Shown here one piece after another: positions 18,359 through 25,954 of a stretch of 59,472 bases of DNA. Every line of letters begins with the position of its first letter. Within the stretch, counting starts at the first letter, position 1. The notes under the pieces are model-generated. The model searched no databases and was not told the DNA's origin. It saw only the letters and a list, made by a program, of their open reading frames with translations. A program made the translations under genes and the position numbers. The stretch comes from Bradyrhizobium rifense (GTDB lineage: Bacteria > Pseudomonadota > Alphaproteobacteria > Rhizobiales > Xanthobacteraceae), in assembly GCF_008123425.1 (NCBI RefSeq), contig NZ_VSSS01000022.1:680-60151 (forward strand), written 5' to 3'.

Positions 18359-18538
18359 TCAGGCCGCGCCGTCGTCATTTCCCGCGTTGTCGGCCGCGGC
18401 TTCCCGCACCTCGACCAGCGCCATCGACAGCAGATAGACGGTCGTGGACAATCCTACCCGGCGCGCCGTCTCGACGGCACGCGACAGGTCGCTGGCCAGC
18501 TCCTTGAGCTCGTCCTCCCGAGACAATGTCCCACCCAT
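18359..18538 (-). CDS. 59-residue helical protein of unknown function
   Basis: A short frame beginning MGGTLSREDELKELASDLSR encodes an amphipathic, mostly helical protein with the middle LSTTVYLLSMALVEVREAAA and an acidic tail. It starts 22 nt after the stop of the isochorismatase-like gene on the same strand, so it is probably the last gene of that transcription unit. The smooth composition, lack of rare codons and clear helical periodicity support coding. I recognise no family. Confidence 0.6.
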   Translation of the reverse strand: MGGTLSREDELKELASDLSRAVETARRVGLSTTVYLLSMALVEVREAAADNAGNDDGAA

Positions 18539-18560
18539 CCATCCGCCGATCGCGTCTTTC

Positions 18561-19124
18561 TCAGACTGCGACGGCGCCGCTGGTTCTGATCAGTTCGGCG
18601 CTGGACTGGAGTGTAGCAAAGTTGGCGATGACATTCACCACCGACTGCCTGTAGGCGGCCGCCTCGCTTGTTCCCGGCTGCCGGCAGGCCACGGCATCGA
18701 CGACCACCTGATAGCGGTGGCTGCGGTGGAATCCTTCGACCACGGTGGCCAGGATGGTCTCGTCGAGGGAAAAGCCTGTGACCACGCAGCGCACATTGCG
18801 GATGCTGGACATGTAATCCACGAAACGCGACGAGCTGTAGGCCGACGGCAATGGGTGCTCGAACGTCATCTCGCCCGGACGCGGCCTCGTCTCCGCGATC
18901 CAATCGGTCAGCCTGGATGACGGATTGAACCACGTCGCCTGCGCGATGCGCTTCAAATGCATCACCGGCCAGAGGTTGTGGCGCCACAGCGTCAACAATT
19001 CAAGGCAGTGCAAAGTGGCGGCGTCGCCATCGAGAATAACGTGGCGACGCCTGGGGGTCAGATATTCAACCTGGAGATCCGCGCAGACCAGGACCAGCGG
19101 ATCGTCGGGGATGGAGGCCGGCAT
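18561..19124 (-). CDS. Isochorismatase-fold protein, apparently without the catalytic Cys
   Basis: The 187-residue product follows the cysteine-hydrolase fold: LVLVCADLQVEYL holds the first-strand Asp, and NVRCVVTGFSLDETILATVVEG aligns with the usual nucleophile region (consensus G-x-x-T-D-x-C-V-x-x-T). In that alignment the nucleophilic Cys is Thr. The expected Lys before the YS-aF stretch is also absent (PLPSAYSSSRF). It may be a non-catalytic or repurposed member, perhaps binding a ligand or partner. It begins 25 nt after the GNAT gene upstream and shares its direction. No Shine-Dalgarno sequence is evident, which fits translation coupled to upstream genes. Confidence 0.78.
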   Translation of the reverse strand: MPASIPDDPLVLVCADLQVEYLTPRRRHVILDGDAATLHCLELLTLWRHNLWPVMHLKRIAQATWFNPSSRLTDWIAETRPRPGEMTFEHPLPSAYSSSRFVDYMSSIRNVRCVVTGFSLDETILATVVEGFHRSHRYQVVVDAVACRQPGTSEAAAYRQSVVNVIANFATLQSSAELIRTSGAVAV

Positions 19125-19149
19125 CGTTTTGCGTAGAGCTGCACCAGTT

Positions 19150-19770
19150 TCAGCGGTCGGCGAGTGCGAGGTCCCGCAGCGGCGACGTCACCGCCCGCCC
19201 CGCCGAGGCATCGAGCACGCCCGGACGGTCCCAGTCGCCCTCGGGGCGGATGATCACGTAGGGATCGCTGTCCAGCGTGATGGCGTCCGGTCCTGGCTCG
19301 ATCTCCAGCAGCATTTCCGTGTAGGAGAAATCCGAGAAGGTGATCTTGCGATTGTGGCCGAGCGGCTTGGCGCCGAAATGAGCCCAGAAATCGACCAGCC
19401 GGTCCTGCGCCTGACCATAGATCTTGCGGAACCCCTTGCGCTTCACATAATCGACGCTGGCCTGCACCAGCTTGAACGCGATGCGCGAGCGCCGATATTG
19501 GTGACGCACCGCAAGCCGCTCGACCTTGGCGAAGTCGCCGAAGAAGCGCACCCGCAAACAGCCGGCCGGCTCATTGCCGATGTAGCCGATGAAATGTGCG
19601 GCGACCATGTCGTTGCCGTCGAACTCCTCATCGAACGGACAATCCTGCTCGGCGAGATAGACCGCGGAGCGAATGGCCGTGACCAGCATGAGGTCGTTCG
19701 GATCGCGCGCAAGGCGAATGGTGATGGCGCGGGAGTCAGGCTTGGCGAGAGGAATCCTAGTGCCGTGCAT
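19150..19770 (-). CDS. GNAT-fold acyltransferase, LuxI/FeeM-reminiscent
   Basis: The 206-residue protein has the GNAT signature AKVERLAVRHQYRRSRIAFKL, where the acyl-CoA pyrophosphate loop would lie. Its N-terminal half has RSAVYLAEQ, then EFDGND, then GCLRVRF. The order R, E-x-D-x-x-D, G-x-x-R recalls acyl-homoserine-lactone and N-acyl-amino-acid synthases, which share this fold, but the Glu preceding the last conserved Arg in LuxI is not in register. It overlaps the upstream GNAT gene by 14 nt and has a good AAGGAG 8 nt before its ATG. Acceptor and donor are unknown. Confidence 0.75.
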   Translation of the reverse strand: MHGTRIPLAKPDSRAITIRLARDPNDLMLVTAIRSAVYLAEQDCPFDEEFDGNDMVAAHFIGYIGNEPAGCLRVRFFGDFAKVERLAVRHQYRRSRIAFKLVQASVDYVKRKGFRKIYGQAQDRLVDFWAHFGAKPLGHNRKITFSDFSYTEMLLEIEPGPDAITLDSDPYVIIRPEGDWDRPGVLDASAGRAVTSPLRDLALADR

Positions 19771-20374
19771 CTGAAAAACTCCTTGCTTGGATGATCGCGC
19801 CCGGCATGAGCATCGGCTGCCGGTGCCAGGGGCGCTCGTAACACCAGAGGTCGGGCTGGAAGCTCGAAATAGGCGCGAAGCCCGTCGCCTTCATGATTTC
19901 ACGTCCGGCCACGGTTGACGGCTGCGCATAGCAATCCGCGCCGCGAAACCTTATCTGCCGGAGATGAGCCGCGGCCTTGCCGAGACCGGCGATGCCGCGG
20001 CCGGTCGTCGCAATCGCCCAGATGTAGATCGCCGAAACACCCTCATTCGGGGAAGCGAGGTATTGCGTCTCGGGCGCCGTCAGACCGATATCGTCGAGCA
20101 GCAATGCATCATGCCCGCGGTCGTTGAGAAACAGGAAGGCCATGCCGCCGAGCAGATGGCCGTTCCGACTGAACGTCAGGATGCTCTCGGGATCGAAGGC
20201 GAAATACTTCGCAAGCTCCATCGCCCCGATCTGCACGCCCGGCACCAGGCGGTGCGCCATTTCCGAGAGCGCGGCGATTTCCCCGAATTGCGCGCAACGG
20301 ACCTCCACCTCGTCGCTCAGCGGCAAGGCGTCGAAATCATGCCTTGCGGCAAACGAGCCCCTTTCCATACTCAT
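19757..20374 (-). CDS. GNAT-fold protein, partner of the following acyltransferase
   Basis: The 205-residue product looks like a divergent GNAT protein: VRCAQFGEIAALSEMAHRLVPG at the N-terminus, the central strand pair HLLGGMAFLFLND, and GRGIAGLGKAAAHLRQIRF where the acyl-CoA loop is expected. It ends ERPWHRQPMLMPG. It is the first gene of the leftward unit, with AGGGA 6 nt before the ATG, and is divergent from a LysR gene. A second ATG (MERGS) lies two codons on. The function and substrate are not recognised. Confidence 0.68.
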   Translation of the reverse strand: MSMERGSFAARHDFDALPLSDEVEVRCAQFGEIAALSEMAHRLVPGVQIGAMELAKYFAFDPESILTFSRNGHLLGGMAFLFLNDRGHDALLLDDIGLTAPETQYLASPNEGVSAIYIWAIATTGRGIAGLGKAAAHLRQIRFRGADCYAQPSTVAGREIMKATGFAPISSFQPDLWCYERPWHRQPMLMPGAIIQARSFSDARH

Positions 20375-20445
20375 GTCGTCCCTCTATCGTTCGGGGGTTT
20401 TGTACGCCGCTATGAGGAGAAGCTTAGCGGGTGGAGATCAGGAGT

Positions 20446-21486
20446 ATGCAGCAACTATTGCACCGGGGTGCTGCATTGATGCAGCACCATGAAGAAGCGC
20501 TAAATGCGTCTTGGGACGATTTGAAGCTATTTTTAGCCTGCGCGAAATTTAAAAGTTTCCGTAATGCGGCCGAAGAGCTCGGGCTCACCTCCACCACATT
20601 GATGCGCCGGATCGACCGGCTCGAAGAGAGCATCGGCTGCAAGCTATTCCTGCGCGACCAGAGCGGGCTCACGCTCAGCGACGAAGGCACCGCGATGATC
20701 GCCGACGTCGCGCATATGGAGCGTCACGCCTTCAACGTCTTCCGCCGCGCCTCGCGATCCCACAACGACACGTCGGGCACGGTGCGCGTCGCGGTGACGG
20801 AGGGCCCCGGCAATTTCTGGATCCTGCCGCGGCTGATCGATTTCCAGAAGACCTACCGCAAGATCACCGTCGACCTGCGTTGTGCGATGGAGCAGGCCGA
20901 CGTCGCGCGGCTGGAGTCGGACATTGCGATCCAGCTCGAGCCGCCGACCAATCCCGATCTCATCGTCGCCAAGCTCGGCCGGCTGCACATCTATCCCTTC
21001 GTCTCCAGGGACTATGCGGACCTCTACGGCGTGCCGGCGACGCTCGCCGACTTGCCGAGCCACCGCATCATCAAGCAGAGCGCGCCGCAGGTCGACGACG
21101 GCGCCTATGCCCGCGTGCTCGGGTTAAAATCGCTGGAAGGCATCGTCGGGATCAAGACCAATTCGTCCGTCGGCGTGCTCTACGCAGTCGAACGCGGCGC
21201 CGGCATCGGCTTCCTGCCGACGGTGTCGATCGCGCTCGGTGCACCGCTCGTCGCCGTCGACCTCGGCGTCAGCCACCACGCCGATCTCTGGCTGACCTAT
21301 CACAAGGAGTTCCGCGGCTCCGAGCGGCACAAGATCGTGGTCGACTGGCTGAAGCGGATCTTCGACCCCAAGACCCATCCCTGCTTCCGCGACGAGTTCA
21401 TCCATCCGAACGCGCTGGTGCCGATGATGACGGCCGCGCGCGAAGGCTTTGGATTGTCCGGATACGTTGCAGCGACGCCGAAATAA
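20446..21486 (+). CDS. LysR-family regulator divergent from the GNAT unit
   Basis: The product has an N-terminal winged helix (DDLKLFLACAKFKSFRNAAEE, then STTLMRRIDRLEESIGCKLF) and a LysR effector-binding domain with VRVAVTEGPGNFWILPRLIDF. The start is uncertain. ATG 20446 has GGAG 9 nt upstream and gives 346 residues. ATG 20479 lies inside a perfect palindrome and gives 335 residues, closer to normal for the family. The tail after the effector domain (FIHPNALVPMMTAAREGFG) is slightly longer than usual. It probably controls the divergent GNAT genes and itself. Confidence 0.85.
   Translation: MQQLLHRGAALMQHHEEALNASWDDLKLFLACAKFKSFRNAAEELGLTSTTLMRRIDRLEESIGCKLFLRDQSGLTLSDEGTAMIADVAHMERHAFNVFRRASRSHNDTSGTVRVAVTEGPGNFWILPRLIDFQKTYRKITVDLRCAMEQADVARLESDIAIQLEPPTNPDLIVAKLGRLHIYPFVSRDYADLYGVPATLADLPSHRIIKQSAPQVDDGAYARVLGLKSLEGIVGIKTNSSVGVLYAVERGAGIGFLPTVSIALGAPLVAVDLGVSHHADLWLTYHKEFRGSERHKIVVDWLKRIFDPKTHPCFRDEFIHPNALVPMMTAAREGFGLSGYVAATPK
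20467..20488. promoter_or_regulatory. Perfect palindrome over the LysR start region
   Basis: The arm GGTGCTGCAT is followed after TG by its exact reverse complement, which contains the candidate start codon at 20479. A further half-site ATGCAGCA occurs at 20446. If LysR translation starts at 20479, this could be an autoregulatory operator or an RNA hairpin that hides the start codon. If it starts at 20446, the dyad is coding. Confidence 0.5.
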
Positions 21487-21501
21487 GCGAAGCAATTATT
21501 T

Positions 21502-21576
21502 GAGCATGATCTCCGCGCAAACGCGTTCCGCATTTGTCGCGAGGGAAAACCGCTGCACACTTTTCCGGATCATGCT
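21502..21576. repeat. GAGCATGATC-type intergenic repeat
   Basis: The element opens with GAGCATGATC and closes with GATCATGCT, with GGAAAACCGCTGCACACTTT inside. I recognise this as a widespread hairpin repeat of Rhizobiales genomes. It fills the gap between the converging LysR and beta-barrel genes and ends directly at the latter's stop codon. Confidence 0.8.
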
Positions 21577-21578
21577 TG

Positions 21579-22748
21579 TCACCACCGATATTCGAAGCCG
21601 ATCGTGCCCTGGTGCGACGTCAGCTCGTTGCGGAACTTGCCGTCGTAGTTGACGTAGAGCCGCGCGGTGTTGGTCAGGCTGAGTGATGCCGAGGCGCCGG
21701 CGTCCATGCCGTATCGGCTCTCGCCGATGCCGGGGACGATGATGTTCTGGGTGCCGAGGCTGACCTGGACCGCGCCCAGATCCTGATAGAAATTGTCGAC
21801 GAACTTGCCGTAGGCCGAGAGGTCCAGGATCTTCTGGTCGAAGATGAAGTAGCGCCCGATCTCGGCGCCGATCATGACGCGCGCGCGCGCGATCGCGCTC
21901 GAGCCGACGTTGAGCGGATCGAGTCCGCCCGCCTCCTGGAACGCCGCGCCGGTGGCCCGCACATATTCGAGCGCGCCCTTGGGCACGACGCGCATCTGGT
22001 CCTTGGTCCAGTAATAGCTGATCTCGGTCAGCGCGCCGTCGACCGCGGCGCGATAGCCCGCCGTCGCCAGGCCAAAGCCGGTGTCGCGGCTGGAATGGAC
22101 CTTGCCGAAACCGTGCACCACCGCAAAGGCCCAGGTCCACGGTCCCTTGTCGACGGAGCCGTTGAAGCCGATCTGGGTCAGGTCGAGCGTCGCCGACTGC
22201 AGCGCGAGCGGCACATCGATGTCGGTATGGCTCTGGTCGACGGAGAAGCCGAGATTGACGCCCGGCGCCACCCGCGCACCGAACCCGGCGACGCCGCCGA
22301 ACGTCTTGCGCTTGTCGCCGACGAAATCGCCCTGCGGATCGGTCCGGACCGAAACGCCGTAGCCCTCATACCAGGTGCGGTAACGCGGATCCTCCGTGCT
22401 CAGCGAGGCTCCGCCACCGCCAGAATTGGTGCGTGACGTCCGGTTGAAACCGTTCGACGCCTGGTTGCCGAGCCGCTCCAGAAATCCCGAACCAAGATTG
22501 AGCGTGGCATTGCCGGCGGACTGGTCGTAATTGATCGACGTCGGGACCGGGATCGGGGTCGGAGACGGCGTGGGCGTTGGCGTTGGTGTTGGCGTCGGAG
22601 TAGGCGTCGGGCTCTGCGCAAAAGCCGGCGTCGCCGCCGACATCATCACGACGAATGCCAAGGCCATCGCAATCGCGGCCGCGACCCGGCGGACGCGGTC
22701 CAGCCCGATCGTCTGCCGTGTTCCGGAGGGCTGCGAGGGGCAGCTCAT
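21579..22748 (-). CDS. Autotransporter-type outer-membrane beta-barrel protein with a Thr-Pro linker
   Basis: The 389-residue protein has a long signal region ending near TPAFA-QSPTP, a rigid linker of repeated Thr-Pro pairs (about 47-70), a short helix-like stretch, and a C-terminal barrel domain of about 250 residues with alternating strands. It ends FEYRW, an aromatic terminus recognised by the BAM complex. No passenger domain is present, so it is a barrel-only member of the autotransporter-domain family. The start MSCPSQPSGT has AGGA 9 nt upstream; an ATG 28 codons earlier is less likely. The function is unknown, possibly adhesion or porin-like. Confidence 0.82.
   Translation of the reverse strand: MSCPSQPSGTRQTIGLDRVRRVAAAIAMALAFVVMMSAATPAFAQSPTPTPTPTPTPTPTPSPTPIPVPTSINYDQSAGNATLNLGSGFLERLGNQASNGFNRTSRTNSGGGGASLSTEDPRYRTWYEGYGVSVRTDPQGDFVGDKRKTFGGVAGFGARVAPGVNLGFSVDQSHTDIDVPLALQSATLDLTQIGFNGSVDKGPWTWAFAVVHGFGKVHSSRDTGFGLATAGYRAAVDGALTEISYYWTKDQMRVVPKGALEYVRATGAAFQEAGGLDPLNVGSSAIARARVMIGAEIGRYFIFDQKILDLSAYGKFVDNFYQDLGAVQVSLGTQNIIVPGIGESRYGMDAGASASLSLTNTARLYVNYDGKFRNELTSHQGTIGFEYRW
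22541..22611 (-). repeat. Hexanucleotide-type tandem repeat encoding the Thr-Pro linker
   Basis: The plus strand reads as imperfect 6-nt units such as GGCGTT, GGTGTT and GGCGTC, which on the coding strand give alternating Thr and Pro codons. Since the unit is a multiple of three, slippage would alter linker length without breaking the frame. Confidence 0.8.
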
Positions 22749-23123
22749 GATGACAAATCCTGAAGCGAATGACGGCGCGCAAAAATGCAACACGAGCTGA
22801 AGCGCATGCGGCGATTTGTGCTGAAGTGCCACGGAGGGTCAACCGGTTGCTACGCCTTGGCCGGGGCGATTGCCCCTGATTGTGCTTCCGCGGCCACAGG
22901 TCGAAATTAGCGCGTGGGACATCCGCGGTGCGGTCTTGAAATTCGCGCGCGGCTTGCTAGCGCGCGGTTTTCGTGTTGGAATACCGCACACAATCGGAAT
23001 TGGCCGCTCGGCTGTGCGTTTCGCGACAGACTCAAGACTCGAACAGACTTCCGGAAGCCCGTTTGTGACGTGGCACGCGAAAAGCGGCCGCGTCCTTTTT
23101 GTATCTAGCGGAGGAGACTAACG
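22749..23123. other. Intergenic region upstream of both the beta-barrel gene and csp
   Basis: No gene is supported in these 375 bp. They must hold the two divergent promoters. A GC hairpin at 22944-22966 (CGCGCGC and GCGCGCG around a 9-nt loop) is followed by GTTTT. Cold-shock genes often have long structured leaders; that could apply here but I see no known motif. Confidence 0.6.
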
Positions 23124-23330
23124 ATGCCACAAAAGGGCACCGTCAAATGGTTCAACCCGACCAAGGGCTATGGGTTCATCAAGCCGAACGGCAGCGATAA
23201 GGACGTGTTCGTCCACATCTCCGCCGTCGAGCGCGCCGGACTCTCCACCCTCAATGAAAACCAGGTGGTTGAATACGACCTCGTGGAGAACCGCGGCAAA
23301 GCATCTGCGGAGAACCTCAAGGTCTCCTGA
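23124..23330 (+). CDS. CspA-family cold-shock protein
   Basis: The 68-residue single cold-shock domain has RNP1 (KGYGFIKP) and RNP2 (VFVHISAV) and begins MPQKGTVKWFN. Such proteins bind single-stranded RNA and DNA and melt RNA secondary structure. A strong Shine-Dalgarno GGAGGAG lies 8 nt before the ATG, and a Rho-independent terminator follows, so it is probably monocistronic. Its particular role (cold, stationary phase or constitutive) cannot be read from the sequence. Confidence 0.95.
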   Translation: MPQKGTVKWFNPTKGYGFIKPNGSDKDVFVHISAVERAGLSTLNENQVVEYDLVENRGKASAENLKVS

Positions 23331-23368
23331 TTTCTCTCAAAGCCAAAGCGCGAGAGATCATGACGTTG

Positions 23369-23396
23369 CCCCCGGCTCTGCCGGGGGATTTTGTTT
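23369..23396 (+). terminator. Rho-independent terminator of csp
   Basis: CCCCCGGC and GCCGGGGG form a perfect 8-bp stem around TCT, followed by ATTTTGTTT. It lies 39 nt after the csp stop. Confidence 0.9.
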
Positions 23397-23422
23397 GAGG
23401 GCCACCGAAACGCGGCCGCGCT

Positions 23423-24094
23423 TCAGCTCGCCACCGGCGCGACGAGAAAATTTTCCGACGCCGAACTGCCCGCCGTCCTGCAGACATCGCCCTCGATCTT
23501 GACCTTGCCGGTCGCAAGCAGGCTCAGCGCTGCGGGATAGATGCGATGCTCGACTTCGAGGATGCGCTCCGACAGCGTCTGCGCCGTGTCGTGATCGCTG
23601 ACGGGAACCGCGCCCTGCATCACGATCGGACCGGCGTCGGTCTCGGGGATCACGAAGTGCACCGTCGCGCCAGACAGTTTGACGCCGGCGCGCAAGGCCT
23701 GGCCATGCGGGTCGAGGCCGGGGAAGGACGGCAGCAGGGAGGGATGGATGTTGAGCATCCGTCCGTACCAGGCCCTGGCGAATTCGGCGGTGAACAGGCG
23801 CATGAAGCCGCCGAGGCAAATCAGCTCGATGCCGTGCTGGTCGAGCGCGGCCTGCAGCACCGCCTCGAAACCGGCGCGGTCCTTGCCGAACGGCTTGCTC
23901 TCGATCACCTGCGTTTTCACGCCGGCCGCCTTGGCCCGTTCGAGGCCGAGCGCATCGGCCTTGTTGGAGATGACGAGCGAAATCTCCGCCGGGAAATCCG
24001 CAGCAGCCGCTGCCTTGATCAGCGCGGACATGTTGGAGCCGCGGCCGGAGATCAGGATGGCGACGCGGCGCTTCATCACAGCGCCAGTCATCAC
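23423..24094 (-). CDS. purN: Phosphoribosylglycinamide formyltransferase
   Basis: This enzyme transfers the formyl group of 10-formyl-tetrahydrofolate to GAR in purine synthesis. The N-terminal [16 protein letters not shown] binds the phosphate; [12 protein letters not shown] holds the catalytic Asn and His; the third residue is in [11 protein letters not shown] (Asp). The start given is GTG at 24094, which overlaps the purM stop. ATG at 24091 or MKRRVAIL at 24076 are equally possible, and the last matches the usual family N-terminus. It has an extended C-terminal tail of about 15 residues. purM-purN coupling is standard. Confidence 0.94.
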   Translation of the reverse strand: MMTGAVMKRRVAILISGRGSNMSALIKAAAAADFPAEISLVISNKADALGLERAKAAGVKTQVIESKPFGKDRAGFEAVLQAALDQHGIELICLGGFMRLFTAEFARAWYGRMLNIHPSLLPSFPGLDPHGQALRAGVKLSGATVHFVIPETDAGPIVMQGAVPVSDHDTAQTLSERILEVEHRIYPAALSLLATGKVKIEGDVCRTAGSSASENFLVAPVAS

Positions 24095-25164
24095 AATGCC
24101 ATGTCGAGATGGCCGTTATAGACGACGCGGTGCTCGCCCTCGGCCGGGATCACGCTGCCGAGCTGCGCCACGGTCTCGCCGGCATCGGTGAAGACCCGCA
24201 CGACCTCGTCGACCTTCTCAGGCTCGACGATCGCGATCATGCCGATGCCGCAGTTGAAGGTCCTGAGCATTTCGAGCTCGGCGATGCCGGCTTGCGCCGC
24301 CAGCCATTTGAACACCGGCAGCACCGGCAGGCGCGCCAGATCGATGCCGACGCCGAGATGGTTCGGCAGCACGCGCGGGATGTTGTCGGTGAAGCCGCCA
24401 CCGGTGATGTGGGCGAGGCCCTTCACCGCGGCCGTTTCGCGGATCGCGCGCAGGCAGGATTTGACGTAGAGCCGCGTCGGCGTCAGCAGCGCGCCGCCGA
24501 GCGTCATCACGGGCGCGAACGGCGCCTGCGCCTCGAAGCCGAGGCCGGACTGTTCCACGATCTTGCGCACCAGCGAGAAGCCGTTGGAGTGCACGCCCGA
24601 TGAGGCGAGGCCAATCACGGCATCACCTACGGCGATATCCTTGCGCGGCAACAGCGTGCCCCGCTCGGCGGCGCCGACGGCAAAACCGCCGAGATCATAG
24701 TCGCCGTCCTTGTAGAGGCCGGGCATCTCAGCGGTCTCGCCCCCGATCAGGGCGCAGCCGGACTCGCGGCAGCCTTCGGCGACGCCGGCGACGATCGAGG
24801 CCGTGGCCTCCGGGTCGAGCTTGCCGCAGGCGAAATAGTCGAGGAAGAACAGCGGTTCGGCGCCCTGCACCACGAGGTCGTTGACGCTCATGGCGACGAG
24901 GTCGATGCCGATCCCGCCATGCAGGCCGGTCTCGATCGCGATCTTGACCTTGGTGCCGACGCCGTCGGTGGCCGCGACCAGGATGGGGTCCTTGAAGCCG
25001 GCCGCCTTGAGGTCGAACAGGCCACCGAATCCGCCGATCTCGGCGTCAGCGCCCGGCCGTGCGGTGGCGCGCACCAATGGCTTGATCAGGTCGACCAGGC
25101 GGTTGCCCGCGTCGATATCGACGCCTGAATCGGCGTAAGTGAGGCCGTTTTTGCGGTCGGTCAT
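24091..25164 (-). CDS. purM: Phosphoribosylformylglycinamidine cyclo-ligase (AIR synthetase)
   Basis: The enzyme closes the imidazole ring of aminoimidazole ribotide using ATP. The 357-residue length is normal. Landmarks are [57 protein letters not shown] and [16 protein letters not shown]. The start [10 protein letters not shown] is the family N-terminus; the frame extends 20 codons more. It overlaps purN by 4 nt. It diverges from the CDP-alcohol phosphatidyltransferase gene over about 150 bp. Confidence 0.96.
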   Translation of the reverse strand: MTDRKNGLTYADSGVDIDAGNRLVDLIKPLVRATARPGADAEIGGFGGLFDLKAAGFKDPILVAATDGVGTKVKIAIETGLHGGIGIDLVAMSVNDLVVQGAEPLFFLDYFACGKLDPEATASIVAGVAEGCRESGCALIGGETAEMPGLYKDGDYDLGGFAVGAAERGTLLPRKDIAVGDAVIGLASSGVHSNGFSLVRKIVEQSGLGFEAQAPFAPVMTLGGALLTPTRLYVKSCLRAIRETAAVKGLAHITGGGFTDNIPRVLPNHLGVGIDLARLPVLPVFKWLAAQAGIAELEMLRTFNCGIGMIAIVEPEKVDEVVRVFTDAGETVAQLGSVIPAEGEHRVVYNGHLDMAL

Positions 25165-25318
25165 GCCCGATTTCCAGTGGGTTTGCGGCTGGTTACGTCG
25201 AATTCCGGGGACGCGCAATGGCAAGCGTGGCGCCCCGCCCTATACTATGTAGATATCAACCGGTTCAGCCCCCAAGGGGCCGGAATTCGAGGTCAGGCCG
25301 GGTGCCGGGAAGCGCCGC

Positions 25319-25861
25319 GTGAGTATTCCGAACATCATTACCCTGGGCCGCATCATGCTGGTCCCGATCATCGTCTGGGCCATCGTGTCGAGCCAAATGG
25401 AGGTGGCGTTTGCCGTCTTCCTGGTCGCCGGCATCAGCGACGCCGTCGACGGCTTCCTGGCCAAGCGCTTCAACATGACCAGCGAGCTCGGCGCGCTGCT
25501 CGACCCCCTGGCCGACAAGGCGCTACTGGTGTCGATCTACCTCGCGCTCGGCATCTGGGGCGACATTCCGCGCTGGATCGTGATCCTCGTGGTGTCACGC
25601 GACATCATGATCGTCACGGCGGTGATCGTGTCCTGGCTGTTCGACAAGCCGGTCGAGATGAAGCCGTCGATGGTCTCCAAGCTCAACACGACGGCCCAGG
25701 TGGCCTATGCAGCGCTGGTGCTGGCCTCGCTCGCCTTCGGCTTCAAGCCGGGACCGTATGATATAATCCTGATGGGCTTCGTTACGGTGTTCACGCTGTC
25801 CTCGGTGTCGCTCTATCTCGTCGAGTGGCTGCGGCACATGAGTACGATCGACGCCAAATGA
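25319..25861 (+). CDS. CDP-alcohol phosphatidyltransferase family membrane protein
   Basis: The 180-residue inner-membrane enzyme transfers a phosphatidyl group from CDP-diacylglycerol to an alcohol. The signature D-x-x-DG-x-x-A-x-R...G-x-x-x-D-x-x-x-D is complete in SDAVDGFLAKRFNMTSELG followed by ALLDPLADK. About five membrane helices are visible. It may be a phosphatidylglycerolphosphate synthase (PgsA-like) or a relative; the sequence alone does not decide. The start codon is GTG (MSIPNIITLGR). In many alphaproteobacteria a membrane protein gene precedes hda in this position. The hda start is about 90 nt downstream. Confidence 0.85.
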   Translation: MSIPNIITLGRIMLVPIIVWAIVSSQMEVAFAVFLVAGISDAVDGFLAKRFNMTSELGALLDPLADKALLVSIYLALGIWGDIPRWIVILVVSRDIMIVTAVIVSWLFDKPVEMKPSMVSKLNTTAQVAYAALVLASLAFGFKPGPYDIILMGFVTVFTLSSVSLYLVEWLRHMSTIDAK

Positions 25862-25954
25862 GTTCGGGTGCGGCCCTGCAAAAGGCCAACTCCCGATCGA
25901 ATAGGTCTATCCTCTTCAAACACAGCCGGCGCGCCGGCACGGAGCAAAGCAAGC

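Noticed and set aside
22944..22970. GC hairpin followed by GTTTT as a terminator
   Set aside because: No gene on the plus strand ends before it, so there is no transcript for it to stop. It may be leader structure.
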